Source of the DNA: Vitis vinifera
Lineage: Eukaryota > Streptophyta > Magnoliopsida > Vitales > Vitaceae
Direction: 5' to 3'
Length of the DNA stretch: 64,000 nucleotides
Assembly (NCBI RefSeq): GCF_030704535.1
Contig: NC_081823.1
Span: 10,714,501-10,778,500 of the forward strand
The notes under the pieces were generated by a model. It ran no database searches and had not been told where the DNA came from. It saw only the letters and a program-made list of their open reading frames with translations. Position 1 is the first letter of the stretch, and each line of letters begins with the position of its first letter. This document shows positions 38,594 to 51,047 of this stretch, in pieces. The position numbers and the translations under genes were made by a program.

Positions 38594-41500
38594 ATGGGAC
38601 TGTTGGAGACTGAGCAGAAGCAGAGCAAGATGGTGGGTGTTGGCTTGGAGGGCCTCCCAACCACCCTCATTAACGAAATAATAGTGAAGCTGGACACGGA
38701 GACACTCTGCTCTGTAGCTTGCGTCTCCCGAGCTCTTCGCTTCGCCGTCTCTGAAGCTCTTCCTCTTTCTTCTTCTCTTGATCTCTCTGTAAGTTTCCTT
38801 GAATTTTTCTTCTTTCCATTTTTTTTCCCAAAATTTTTTATGGGTCGCCCCTGTTACTTGGTCCTTTACCTGAGCTCCTTCGTTTTTCAACTTGTGTAGG
38901 CATTTTCCCCAGATGCCCAGACCCTGAATCACCTTGTTTCCCGGTGCAAAGGCCTCAAGATTCTCACCCTTGATTGCCTCCGCCTGGATGATTCTTCCAT
39001 CACCATTTTTCTTGGTCCACATATCCAGGAATTGAATTTGTTGAGATGTTCCTTGCTGTCATATCAACTTCTTCGTTCCATTGGCGAAAGCTTGCCCAAT
39101 TTAAGGTATGAGATGGACATTGCATAAAGACTTGATTAGCCGAATCGGAAAGCAATTTGACAGCAATTTATTGATAGTTTTAGATGAAGAAGCCTGTAGG
39201 AGAATTATATGTCTAATCCAAGATCAAACAGATCTTTCAAAATGACTTGCCTTTCCCCTCTGACAAGCAAATTCCTTAGCATTCGATAGAACCCAAGCAG
39301 GATTTTAAGAATTTTGTCTTCAATAAAATAGCCAAAGCCACGGTTTAATCTGTCATAAAAGCATTCAGTATGATAACCAACACCCAGATGGTTTAATCTA
39401 TTCCACAAAGGAAGTGAAATGATTTTTATCTATTAGTGAAACAAAAAGAGGGCGCATACTGAAATCTCTTTAGCAGAAAGGCAGTAGCATCTGAATATTT
39501 GTTTTGAGTGGCTCAGTTGAACGGGGAAGGACATTGGTTTAAAATAGTTCACTCTTTTTTTTAGAGGATTCCATACCCAGACATAGAGATAAGGAGATAT
39601 CGCATTAATACCCAATAGCATGAGGGGGGCTGCGTGCCTTGAATGGATCAACAAAATTAGAATTTGCTGATATAACTATGAATAAATAAAGCAGATGTTG
39701 ATGATGCTCAAGGGACCGGAATGGGAAGAAATGGGAAAAGACTTGAGCTCTTGCAAATTGCAAAAGTAGTTGTTGAATGAAGAAAATCTTGAAGAAGTGT
39801 TCTATCTGAGAACCTAACTTCTTAAGTTCTGAGCTTGGCATTTAGAGTTCCCTCAGAAATTCTGTCTGTACTAATCAGTTTTAAGCCTCCCTCATTTGCC
39901 ACCTGTTTGAACTATAACTGTAACAAAAATTGTTTCAGAGCCATGCAAGAACTTGTAGTTAAGTGTGCAATTACCCAATGCAGTTTGTAATGACCCTGAA
40001 AATATTAATTTAAAAAAAATAAGGAATTTTTGTTGTATATGATTAATTATTGTATTAGGCAGGTATATCTGATGTAATCAGATTAAATAATAGAGAAGAA
40101 ATAGGATAAACTTCGTTAAAACATGGTCAGCAAGCTGGTTTTAGGTAGCTGAGGGTGTTCACTGTGCTGAAACATTGGCACATGATTTGAAAGCTTGAAG
40201 AGTGTGGTTGAATGTATTCAATAGGATACTGATCATGTATCTGTTGTATTAAGATGTTTTAGCTGTAGTAATTTTGAAAGAAATGAAGGGATGACATGAT
40301 AAGAATATGCTTAAACTTATGTAAATGGAGGCTTATGGGGAAGGTCTTTTATAATGAGTGAGAGTTTAAATTTATAAACAGAGTTTCTTCATGTTTTAAA
40401 TCATCTATGGGCTGCTTAGTAATGATTTTTAGGTGTTAAAAATGAAAGGAAATCAAGTAGCAGAGGGATTGTCCTGGATAATCTAAAAGACGCGTATGCA
40501 AAGTCATGGGACACGTATGTGAAATCATGGGACGTGTACACGACCAAAGCCTGGAGGATGCTTACTTGTTCTGGGCTTTCTTTTCTATTTCGATCACACG
40601 ATCTGCTTTCTAAGGAACATGACCACACGCAAATCAGCTTTTTTCCAGAGCATCTTATGTAAGACATGTACACGACCTCTCTATCTCTAATCGTTTCATC
40701 ATAACCTTCTGATACTTGGGGATTTTTCCGAGTTAGTTCATGCATGCTCACCTCAGTGTGGTGAGTTTCTTAGCCCTTTAATCATTAATTTGTTTTTTTT
40801 ATTTTTTATTTATTTTTTTTATTTATGAATCATTAACAAGCAAAACCAAATCCAGATTACCAGGGATGTCCATCAGATATTCACATGAATCCTTGGTTAG
40901 CTTTCTTTAATTAAATGTGTTAAGGTTGTAAAGGGTTCAGTCTTGATTGGGATGATATCTCTGCTTTCCTCACTGGTATTAGAATCATTTGGTAGAGAAC
41001 CATTCAGTTAGAGAGGAAATGAAGAAAATAGAGGAAGTCTAGTCAATAAGATTAGCTGGGTTGGGTTTGTTGAGAAGTAGCTACATCAGCTACTTGCTTG
41101 TCTCACAAACCAGAAAATTCATCACTAGATATAAGTGGAAATAATCCACGTGTTGTCTAGAACCCTGCTAAATGAGTACTTAGTGCCAATGGAAGTGGCT
41201 TGCATAAGAATATAGTTGGTACACTAATTAGCCTCCGTTAGAAGATACCTAGCAGTTGTTTGTGATGCTAAGTTTTATCATTACTCATGGCATAGAATGG
41301 TCCAATTGTCATCAGATTAACTTAGCTGTGTAAACATCTAGTAGATGGCTGAATGGAGTAATAGCAAAGTACACTTATTAGTTATGAGAAAAAGGCACGT
41401 AGCTGCTGCCTAAGTCTAACAGTGGCTTACTAGGTCCTGAAGTAAACTATAAAAGATCAGGATTTTCTTAGTTTGAAAAGACTAATTCTTTGTTGGAGAT

Positions 41501-44500
41501 TGCTGGATAGTTTCATGATTTTTCTGGAGATATGAAATAAAGATGGTACTCTCTATAATTAGGATAAGTTCTATTCTGAAGTTTAAAATATTATTTGAGG
41601 TAAGTATATGCTTACACCTATATATATCTTGCTTGTAATCAAGTAGTCTAAATTGAAGAGGGAATGTAAAAAGGGTTTGCTCCTTCATTCTCTATTCCTC
41701 TGTTGTGGTAATATGATTGATATGTGTTGGTATATGAATTTTATGATGAATTGATATTTTCCCTGCTATGAGTAATGTTACATGTTTGAAGAAGAATTCA
41801 TGATGTATAGTTTTTTTGAGGCCTTGGGACTGGTTTCTTGTATGCTGAAATGGTTTAATGATTATGAGATTATGAAGTATGCAAACTATGCAAGAGAATG
41901 GTCCTTTGGGATATAACTATCATGCAGGGAATGGTCATCTGGGACATAACTGTATGCAGGAAATGGTCCTTTGGGACACTTGGAAGTGTAAATCACCTTC
42001 TAATTTGAAGGTTTAGATTCTGTAGAATGGATGGCAATGACTGAAATGAAAGATAGCATGTATGCACAGGGTCAGGTGCAAGTGTAAATTAATGGGTGAC
42101 ACATCCTTAGGTGAGTGCACCTAAAAATGATATAGGTTTGTCATACATATGTGCATTAAAGAGATTTGGGGGATGGGGGGGGGGAGGGAGAGGATGAGGG
42201 GATATGGTGACAATGAACCTGGTCCTGAAGTGAGAGATCCTAAAAGGAAGAACATATTCCACAAAGATCCCTGTTGGGATGTAAGAGAGGATATTGATGT
42301 ATGTTCCTAGGTGAGAGTAAATGCATCATTTATTAAATATCAGTCATGGTTAAGTGGGAATTGGGAATGTGATATGGCTATATATGCTGTGGTTAAGTGT
42401 ACAAGGTACCTAAATGAGATGAATGATCAGTATCCAAAGTAGATGGGTGCTATTGGGTAAGCTATATTGTTGTTATTTGCAGTATTCCAATTGGATGTAG
42501 CAATATCCTACAAATGTTAATTGTGATGAGATACCATATTATAGTGCTAGCTGGTGAATATATTGTGCTTATACTTGGGATAGAATATTTCCCAGCTGAC
42601 CTATGGTAGCCCATCGTTTCAATTATTTCCCAGCTGAGCTATGTTGAGCCATTGATGCTTGAGTTGAAGTCTTGAACAATGTTGTTGGATATGAGTTTAA
42701 TAATCAGCTGAGCATGTACAAGTTCAATTGAGAAGTTGCTATATTGTACTCTAAAGTATAGAAAGCAAGTTGGAATATTTTATTTAAACATTTTTATGTA
42801 AACCTATGGTGAAGGCTTCTCTATTTTATCGTAGAGAAAAAATACATAGAAGAATAAGATACCATCCTTAAGTTGAAAACAAAGTATTCTTCAATAATAT
42901 TGATCCTTTGAAAGATTGTCTAATGATGGTTTGAATCGATGAACAGAAGCCAGGATGATGTAAGTGAGTCCCAGGTGTACAGCAACCTTAAGAATAACGT
43001 CTGCTATGTTGTGGACAAACCGGTTTGAGGAACGGAAGTTCAATTTTTAGTTAAAATCAGAATTCCATCTAGTTTTAAATTGTGTAATGGATGCCTAAAC
43101 AAGACTCCCAGATGATAAAAATGTAAGAAAACCCAATTGTAGAGGCAGATAGTTCTGCAAAGCAACATAAGCGCTTTGCCTCAAAAGGAATTAATCATTT
43201 TGGGTTTTATTTAGGTTCACACGATTGTCTCTAAGGATGTTTACACGTCATAGTGAATTTATTGCATTGGTTAAAAGTCGAATGTAAATTTGCTTGATAG
43301 TTCCCTGAGAAATCAGTGATCATTTGTTCTGAACAAAGGCCATGTATGTGAAATTGCATACTTCGCATAATCATCCTTGCTAGGCATGCAGGTAGTAGGG
43401 CTGTCTTTAATCATTTTCCCTTTTAAACTGATGTCGATTACACGTCCTTCTGAGATTGCATAATTGTTCTGGAATGATATAAAAATGTTTAAGAAATTGC
43501 CGTTTAAGCCTAGCTTACAAGTCTTGGTATTCCTGATTCATTTTGCTTGCACGACCTATTTTTCTTCTTCATTTCACTTATGGGAACTATACCACCTTGA
43601 GGAAAAATGCTCAAGCGTAAACCTGCATAACCTTTGAGCATCCTTCAAAGACACATATGCGACTCCTTCCCTTCTTTAATCATTATTGAATTAGCTGTTA
43701 ACACTACAAAATTGTCTCCTAATGGTTAGATACTCTGGTGGTTTTCCTTAGCTTTAAAAATCATTAAATCCTCATTTCATTTTTTGAAACACTTCCAAGT
43801 GAAAGATTTTCATTAAACAAGTTACGGATTTTTGAAGAAGATAGATTGAACACGTGAGAATCCAAACTGATTTTCTAACCAAATTTTGAAATGGAAAACA
43901 GTTCATGAAAGAGTATTTTCAGTTTCTCCCACATCACTTTCTCTTGGAATTCTAAGAAATCACATCACCTATGGCTGGCATTAAAACGAAAACAAATTTG
44001 GCTAAAAACTTACTGGAATTTCATTTGAATCAGTCATGTAAAAGGGTTTTATCTCCTCCCCCCCCCCCCCCCCCCCCCCCCCCCAACACTTAGAGAACCA
44101 TTACAAATAGAATCAATTTTTCTTCTTCACACACTGGACTTTTGGAATCATGGACTGCTGTAAAGTTTTCAATAATGCAAAGATCAAGACCATGGGTCCA
44201 GAATTTTGAGGTGTGACAGTTACCTTGTTCTTTCTTTTGTATTTTGTCAGGTTGCTCACACTAGAACTGTCATACTGGGACTTGCCTGAAGTGTTCAACA
44301 GGAATCTTGTACAAATGCTTACGGGTTGCTCTTACTTGGAGGTAAAATCATGAGACTAAACCCTTCTTTTCTTTTCCATGTTCTGCTGATCCTACCATCA
44401 CTCTCTTTCGAAATGTTTGATCTCACACTGAGAGAGTATGCATACGGGCTATTGAAGCAACCTTTCTTTCTACTTATGCAGTCTCTATGTCTAAAGATTC

Positions 44501-45849
44501 GAGGGGCAGAATTTGATGCCACTTTTTTCCGGTCCATTCAACATTTCCTGCCCAAAACTGTTAAAATCTTGAAGTTGCAGCCAGTGCTTGAACAAGATGT
44601 GATTCGTTTTATACATGAGCTCAGAGTTAACCGGAATATTTTGGATACAGCTGAATTTGGAATTCCCTTCTCTCCAGCATCCCCTGGTTTCAAATTGCAG
44701 TCCTTATCTCTTGTCTTAGATATCATATCCGATGAACTTATTAGTTCCATCACCGACTCTCTTCCGTTTCTGATTGAGCTTCATCTTGAAGATAGACCAA
44801 GCAAAGAACCATCACCATTCCATGATTTGACTAACAGTGGGCTTCAGTCTTTGAGGTTTTGTCGTCATTTAACTGACATCTCTCTTATACGAAGTAGACA
44901 CAACCTCCCAGTATATTTCAAAAGGATAAATGATATGGGCATGTTTCTCCTTTCTGAGGGCTGCAGGCTCCTAGAGTCGGTGAGACTTGGTGGGTTTTGT
45001 AGAGTTAGTGATGCTGGTTTTGCATCAATTCTGCACTCTTGTTGGCACCTAAAAAAATTTGAAGTTCGTAATGCCTTACTTCTGTCTGATCTGGCCTTCC
45101 ATGATCTCACTGGAGCCCCCTGTTCCCTGGTTGAGGTGAAATTGTCATCCTGTAATCTTATAACTAGTGAAACCGTTCATAAAATGGCCTCTTCCAGAAG
45201 GTTGGAGGTGCTTGACCTCTTTGGCTGCAAGAGCATAGCTGACTCATCTCTCAGCTCCATTACATGTCTTAATAAACTAACTACATTGAATCTTGGAGGT
45301 GCTGATGTTACAGACAGAGGTTTATCTGTTCTCAGTCAGGGGTATTCACCCATTTCACATTTGTGCCTTCGAGGCTGTAAGAGGGTAACTGACAAAGGGG
45401 TTTCTCTTTTGTTTCATGGCTGTGGAGTGATTAGTAAAACATTGACAGCACTGGATTTAGGCCACATGCCAGGGATATCAGATAAAGCCATTCTCACAAT
45501 TGCTGCAGTTGGTACAGGGATTACTGAATTGTGCATTAGGTATTGTTTCTATGTGACTGATTCTTCAGTGGAAGCATTGGCCACAAAAAGAAGGCTTCAG
45601 GATGGAAGGAAACCACTTCGGAAGCTAGATCTCTTTCACTGCACTGGGTTGTCTGTTAAATCATTAGAGTCATTGAAGAGGCCTTTCTTTCAAGCTCTAA
45701 AGTGGATTGGTCTTGGACGCACTTGTTTGAGTGGTAAAGCAAATGAAATCTTGAATGAACGCCCCTGGCTGACTCTCTGTTTGGATGGCTGTGAAATGGG
45801 ATGTCATGATGGGTGGCACTTCCATAGACCAGAGACCAGAGACCATTAA
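38594..45849 (+). CDS. F-box/LRR protein (FBL10-like), four coding exons
   Basis: Coding exons: 38594-38788, 38900-39105, 44251-44341, 44482-45849. All introns are GT-AG, phases agree, and the sum is 1860 bp or 619 residues. The N-terminal F-box reads LEGLPTTLINEIIVKLDTETLCSVACVSRALRFAV (near residues 17-52). It is followed by Leu-rich and Cys-containing LRRs, e.g. RLLESVRLGGFCRVSDAGFA, LEVLDLFGCKSIADSSL, LCLRGCKRVTDKGVSLL. F-box proteins with C-terminal LRRs act as substrate receptors of SCF ubiquitin ligases through SKP1/ASK. The sequence resembles Arabidopsis F-box/LRR proteins of the FBL10 / At-B group; the exact orthologue is unproven. A second in-frame ATG at 38630 could also start translation. 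Intron 2 is 5145 bp because of a 4.2-kb insertion. Confidence 0.88.
41890..41985 (+). repeat. short tandem repeat, three units of about 33 bp
   Basis: Three imperfect units each built on AATGGTCCTTTGGGA(C/T)AT followed by AACT...ATGCAGG, the third truncated. They lie within the intron-2 insertion, and internal repeats of this sort are common in long LTRs. Confidence 0.75.
44058..44084 (+). repeat. homopolymer of 27 C
   Basis: An unbroken run of 27 cytosines, 132 bases before the right end of the intron-2 insertion. Runs this long are rare in plant DNA and prone to length error in sequencing. Confidence 0.95.
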
Positions 45850-46640
45850 AGTTGGATCTTGATCATTTTTAAGTGCTCGCCAGCTTCCTTAACCAGGGTC
45901 TAGATATTCATGTAAGTTCCACCATATTATCAGACTAACCATGGGATTTCAATAGTTTTGGAAGAGTGAAAATCAGAATAAATAATGTTTCACAACCCAT
46001 GTAACAGTAGCTGCTAGATTATGAAGTGCTTATTAAGTTCCTTTTTCTTTGATGCAGGGGCTGTACTGATGAACCTTAAACTAGGTTCTCTATGTGGTCT
46101 AAGACTACCTTAGAGGAGCCAATCGAGATTGAAACTGACAGTACTTCTGCTAGTACTCTTCAGAAAGTTCCTTGTCATCTAAGCTTCCCCTATGGGATGG
46201 CAATTAAGATGGAGACAAACTGACCAATTCTACTTCTGCCAGTGTTCCCAAGACTTCTCTCTGACCCCAGAAGCTCACCCCTACAAGGAGGCAATGATGA
46301 TAGATACTGCTGTCGTTTCACCCAGTTTTAGCAATGGTCAACAGCCAAGTATCAATTTGTTTTCCTTTTCAGAGTTTTCTCAGCAAGCAAGCAAAGGGTT
46401 AAAATAGTTTTTGTCAGGGATTTTGTTTTTTTCCCTTGGATTCTTGTTGGGTCATTTTCATCCCTTTAAGAAGAGATGTTTCAAGATGTTTCAAGGGCTT
46501 TTTCGGATGGATAGAGATGGTGAAGACCATGTTTCTATGGTTTGAGGAAAGGCAAGGGTTGTTTTCCAGATTAGAATCTTAAATGCTACATTATTTCATA
46601 TATTGGGCACCTTGTTCTTGCGGTAGAAAATTATTTCCAG
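45850..46640 (+). other. F-box gene 3' UTR with a probable intron (45912-46057)
   Basis: A strong donor (ATATTCAT|GTAAGT, GT at 45912) and acceptor (TTCTTTGATGCAG|GGGCTG, AG at 46056-46057) predict a 146-bp intron beginning 63 bases after the stop codon. The frame 46192-46407 lies in the downstream exon and has no domain; it is taken as UTR. The transcript end is probably before 46650. Confidence 0.55.
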
Positions 46641-46679
46641 AGGCATCGTTGGTACAAAAAAATTAGTCATTTATTTTTA

Positions 46680-47005
46680 GGTTATGTTTGGTTCCCGGAA
46701 AGTACAAAGGAAAGAAAAAAAGTGCTAAGAAAAATGATTTTCTCATGTTTGGTTGTCCTATAAAATATTCCAAAGAAAATTAAATATAATTAAAATTAGT
46801 TAGAAACTTATACATTTTAAAATTATTTAATCTTTATATTAATGAGTTAAAATAAATAAAATGAGTTTGAAGTAGTAAATAAAAATAATTTATCATCTTT
46901 AACTCTATTTTTTATTTTCCTTCACTTTTTCTTTCCTTTTACTTTTCCTCTCTATTTTCTTTCCTTTGCATTTTCCCTCAAATTTTCCAAGAACCAAACA
47001 TAGCC
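46680..47005 (+). mobile_element. Harbinger/Tourist-like MITE, 326 bp
   Basis: The left end GGTTATGTTTGGTTCCCGGA and the right end (reverse complement GGCTATGTTTGGTTCTTGGA) form an inverted repeat of at least 20 bp with three or four mismatches. A 3-bp TTA target duplication flanks it (46677-46679 and 47006-47008), which is characteristic of PIF/Harbinger elements. The interior is A-rich at the left, T-rich at the right, and has no coding capacity. A degraded relative lies at 8142-8386. Confidence 0.85.
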
Positions 47006-47008
47006 TTA

Positions 47009-50000
47009 AAGAATCAATCAATTTGAGCTAAACTTAATCTGATCTCTAACCCAAAGTATTCAACCTAAATCTAACGTAATTTTATTTCTCTAAAGTTTGA
47101 GTTGGTTAGGTTAGACTCGGATTCAACGGTTTGTATAATGAATATGGAAAAACCCTTTTTCTATTTATGTATAAAAAAATTTAAATAGTAATTCAAATAA
47201 AATTCCATGATGCCGGCAAAAAAAATAAAAAAATTATATTTATATATCATTCTAAAAAATGAAAATGTATAAGATATGACATAATTTGATATTATTTAAA
47301 AAAATTAAAAATTAATATTACTATATATGATAATTTATCTTATAAATATTATAAAAAATCAATTGAATTTGGGTTAAACTTGGGTTATTTAAACCTTGCC
47401 TCAAATCCGACATAAATTGAACTTACGTTAAAAAGGCATAACCCAAATCCAACTCATATATTGAAAATGATTACGATCCAATATCCAAATCTCATATTGG
47501 ATTAGATTAATCAAACCCTCTAAGTAGCACCCTTTTTTTTTATTTATTATTGTTTTGAAAATTTGAGTTTATAAGAGAAAAAAAAAAAAAAAGGTGAAAA
47601 CATCAATTTGACCTTTTTTTAAAAAAGAAAAATGAAAAATATTTTTAAAAAGCTGAAAAAAAAGGGAAGAAAAGAGAATCACATAAGAGACCTAGGGCTA
47701 TGAGACAAAAAGAATATAATATAAATAAAATATGATATTATATATATTTGGTATGTAGCAACTAAGCTATCGACTCAATTAATTTGTACTGTGGGTCTTT
47801 AGTATGTCCTGGCCTGGCCACCTGCAAAAAGTGTAGTTTTAATATTAAAATATTTCCAAATTTTAGCTTTAAGCATGACGTTAAACCACTTTTACCAATT
47901 GGTTTTAACATCACAGTTGAAAAGGATGTGCATAGACACAAAGCATTGCTGTGATGGCAGACTCAATTATTTGAAAGCTAACCTCTAATTGTAGATAGAT
48001 ATGATTTTGGCTTAGAGTGGAAGCACGTAGCAATCGCTTTCTAAGTGCTTAAATCTCCAGAAGCGGCTTTGTGATGACATATGACGACCGCGGGTCTTGA
48101 TTTCTTTAGCTCCACTGTGCCACAAAGGCTTGGAGGGGAGGGGAGGCTAAGAAAAAAAGAAAAATAGAAAAATACAATAATTTTTCAAAATATATTTATT
48201 TTTTAAATTATGATACTTTCAAATTTGAAGAAATTTAATAAAAAAAATCATTTTTTATTAAAATTTTGAAGTTGTATTTTAAAAAGATATCCTCAATATT
48301 TAAAGTTAAAATATTTTTCTAAAAAGATATATGTTTTCATACATTCATATAAAAAAAAATTCACATAATAGAAACTCTGTTGTAAAAAAAAATAATTAAT
48401 ATTTCATACCTTTTTTTTTTGTCAAAGTTACTATATTTGATTATTTAGATATTATCTTTTAATGATATATGTGTTATTTTTTACTATCTTAGATATTATT
48501 TTTAATTAATGAGTGCATAAAATTTAAATTATTTTTAAAAGATTTTTATTTTATAATTATTTTTATATAAGTACATGAAAACTCACTTTTTCATTGATAA
48601 TGTCATAAATTTAAGTATATGAGAATAAATAAATAAATAGTAAAAAGTATATTTGACAATTAAATAACAGAAAATAATTTCTTATTTTCAAAAATAGAAA
48701 AAAGATGTTTTTTTTAGAACTCACTTATTTTTCTAAGAGTTATTTAAAAAAATAATGAGATAAATATAAAGAATAATTACAAATAAATAAAGTACTAATA
48801 TACAAAATTTATTTTAAAAAATATATGAAAACATATAAAATAAATTAAAGACATTCCAAATTCCCAAATAAAATGAATGAACTGTTTTTTAAAATTGTTT
48901 TCAAGATCTATTTTTTAAAAATAGTTTTTAAAAACATTTCTAAATAGAAACTAAGGACCGTTTGTTCATGTTTTCTAAAACTGTTTTTAAGTTAAAGGAT
49001 AAAAAATAATTTTTTAAAAAAAGTTTAAGAAAATAACAAAATGAATTCATATTTTCCTTTTATTTTTAAAAACTAGTGAAAATAATTCTTACTTGTTCTC
49101 TATTTAACTTTATTTTAAAAAATTGTTTCTAGAGAATAATAGCCAAATAGTGTTAATAAATTTTTAAAAACAATTTTCTGTTTTTAAAAACAAAAAATTG
49201 TTTTTAAAAACAAAAAATTGTTTTTAAATCCCATGACCAAACAAACTCTAAAGGCTTGTTTGGTTGCTATTTTTGAAAATTGTTATGGAAAATAGTTTTT
49301 AAGAATAGTTTTTTGTGTTTTTAGAAAAAAAAATGTTTGGTTGAGTTAATATTTTTTTTTAAAACAAGTAAAACAAAAAAAAACATGTTTGGAGTTGTTG
49401 TTGTTGTTTATTATTATTATTATTATTATTATTAAGTATTTTCTTCTATTAACTTGATATTATAAATAAATAAATAAAATTTTCAATTTACACTTCATTT
49501 AAATTAAAAAAATTATTCCATTTTGAAATTTTTACATTGATTATAACTTTTTTTTTTAAAAAATGATTACTTTGTAAACATGCATAATTATATTTAATTT
49601 TGACAATATTTTTGTTCACACAAATGATAAACTTCTTAATTATTTTAAAAATATTTATTTTAATCATAAATGTATAGTACTAATACATGTTTTCATTAAA
49701 AAAAAAAACATTCAATTATGCATATGCTAACATAATCAATATTAACAATCTCTCTTTCTCTTTCTCTCTCTCTCTCTCACTTAGAGTCACTACACAGTAC
49801 ACCCTTGGGTCTCACGACTCTGCTACGTAGTTAGGCGTATAGATTCACACACACCTTTTATCTACTCTTGACTAGCTACTTTTTGTTTTGTGGCATTGGG
49901 TTTAACAGGGCTGTTGTAAATGCGGTTGGGTTATGGGGAAGACGGGAGGAAGCTCATGGTTGACTGCAATAAAAATAACCAAATTCAATCAAATCCTTTT

Positions 50001-51047
50001 AAACATATGCAAAATTTTAGCATGACTGGATTTATTGCAAGAGATATATATGATAAAAATACACCAAATGGACAAGACAAATGTATTAAAAGTGTGATAC
50101 CATATAAAAGGGCCTAGTTTTGGTTTCTAATGTAAGTACTTTTTGGCGGTTTTGTGATATTTAGGTTTCTAACAAAAAAAACATGTATGATACACTTGCA
50201 CTAGAATTATAATGACTTACAATACAAACTAATATGGTATGATAAGACATGACTTCTAAGGCAATAAATTGTATTCTAAGAGATAGATATGATATAAATA
50301 TACTGAATATAAAAGACATATATACTAAAAGTAACAATGCTTTATGAAAGTATTTAATATTGTTTTTTAGCATAAGCTAACACTTGCTTGTATCTTTGGA
50401 CAATATGCAGAAGACAAATTTTTTAGCAATGTGATCAAGACATTTAAATTTCTTATAAAAAATCATATTGAGACAATTATACTCAATGTATACGATGAAA
50501 GCAATAAAACTATAATAACTTTTACTTAAGTGCATTAGGAGTTTTATGAAAAATCTAAGTCATGAGTTATTTTTATTCACAGTCAATTCATAGACTCAAA
50601 CAATTGATCTAAGGTTGTAGTGTAATATCTCCTAATATGAGGGATGATTTGTCTAAATTATCAGGATGAGTTTCCTATGATGAGTACATTAATGTGTGTG
50701 GTTATATATTGAACAAGACTTATAGTAAATCATGACATTATTGACTATCAAGTAATTATGATTTCATTAAGTTACTATTCTACATAGATTCTCAAACTAG
50801 AGAGAATATTAAGCTAGTATTGAGATCTTTAATAGTTTTGACTTATGGATGAAACCTTAAGGTGGTAAGATATTCTCTATATATTGGGTCACTATTGATT
50901 AAGGTAAGTGACAATAATTATTCTTTATAGAGTTGTTATGATATCCCAAGAGATTGAGACAGTGTGTTCCCTTGGATGATCTTAAGGACTTATGAATGTA
51001 AAATCTATGGTGCCACAATAATTCCTATTAGCCCAAGGGTTCCTCTA
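47009..51047. other. AT-rich intergenic region
   Basis: Low-complexity AT-rich DNA with a copy of the dispersed AT repeat (48610-48960), a possible further MITE-like block at about 48955-49252 ending in CCAAACAAACTC, a TTA run near 49409-49434 and a CT run near 49750-49781. No supportable gene. Confidence 0.55.
48610..48960 (+). repeat. AT-rich dispersed repeat, copy 3
   Basis: Matches copies at 27385-27700 and 55715-56035 in motif order: TATATTTGACAATTAAATAAC, AGATGTTTTTTTTAG, TTATTTAAAAAAATAATGAG, ATTCCAAATTCCCAAATA, and AAAAATAGTTTTTAAAAACAT. Non-coding; boundaries approximate. Confidence 0.45.

Larger units (their letters stand above)
39986..44216 (+). mobile_element. 4.2-kb LTR-type insertion in F-box intron 2 (probable solo LTR)
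   Basis: The insert begins TGTAATGACCCTGAA, ends GAGGTGTGA, and is flanked by a perfect 5-bp CAGTT at 39981-39985 and 44217-44221. The right end could instead be drawn two bases later (GTGTGACA) for a TG...CA terminus, at the cost of the duplication. No gag-pol frame, primer site or polypurine tract was found, so a solo LTR of a long-LTR Ty3/gypsy element is the most likely identity; a non-autonomous derivative is possible. Short internal direct repeats are present at about 41890-41985 and 42585-42655. Orientation is assumed from the termini. Confidence 0.55.

Noticed and set aside
38576..39022. 148-residue minus-strand frame over the F-box start
   Set aside because: Antisense shadow of exons 1 and 2 of the F-box gene.
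46192..46407. 71-residue frame after the F-box gene
   Set aside because: Lies in the presumed 3' UTR after a likely UTR intron; no domain.
48955..49252. Possible further MITE with CCAAACAAACTC end
   Set aside because: The two ends match only loosely (AGGACCGTTTGTTCATG against AGAGTTTGTTTGGTCATG) and the target duplication is ambiguous; mentioned but not called.
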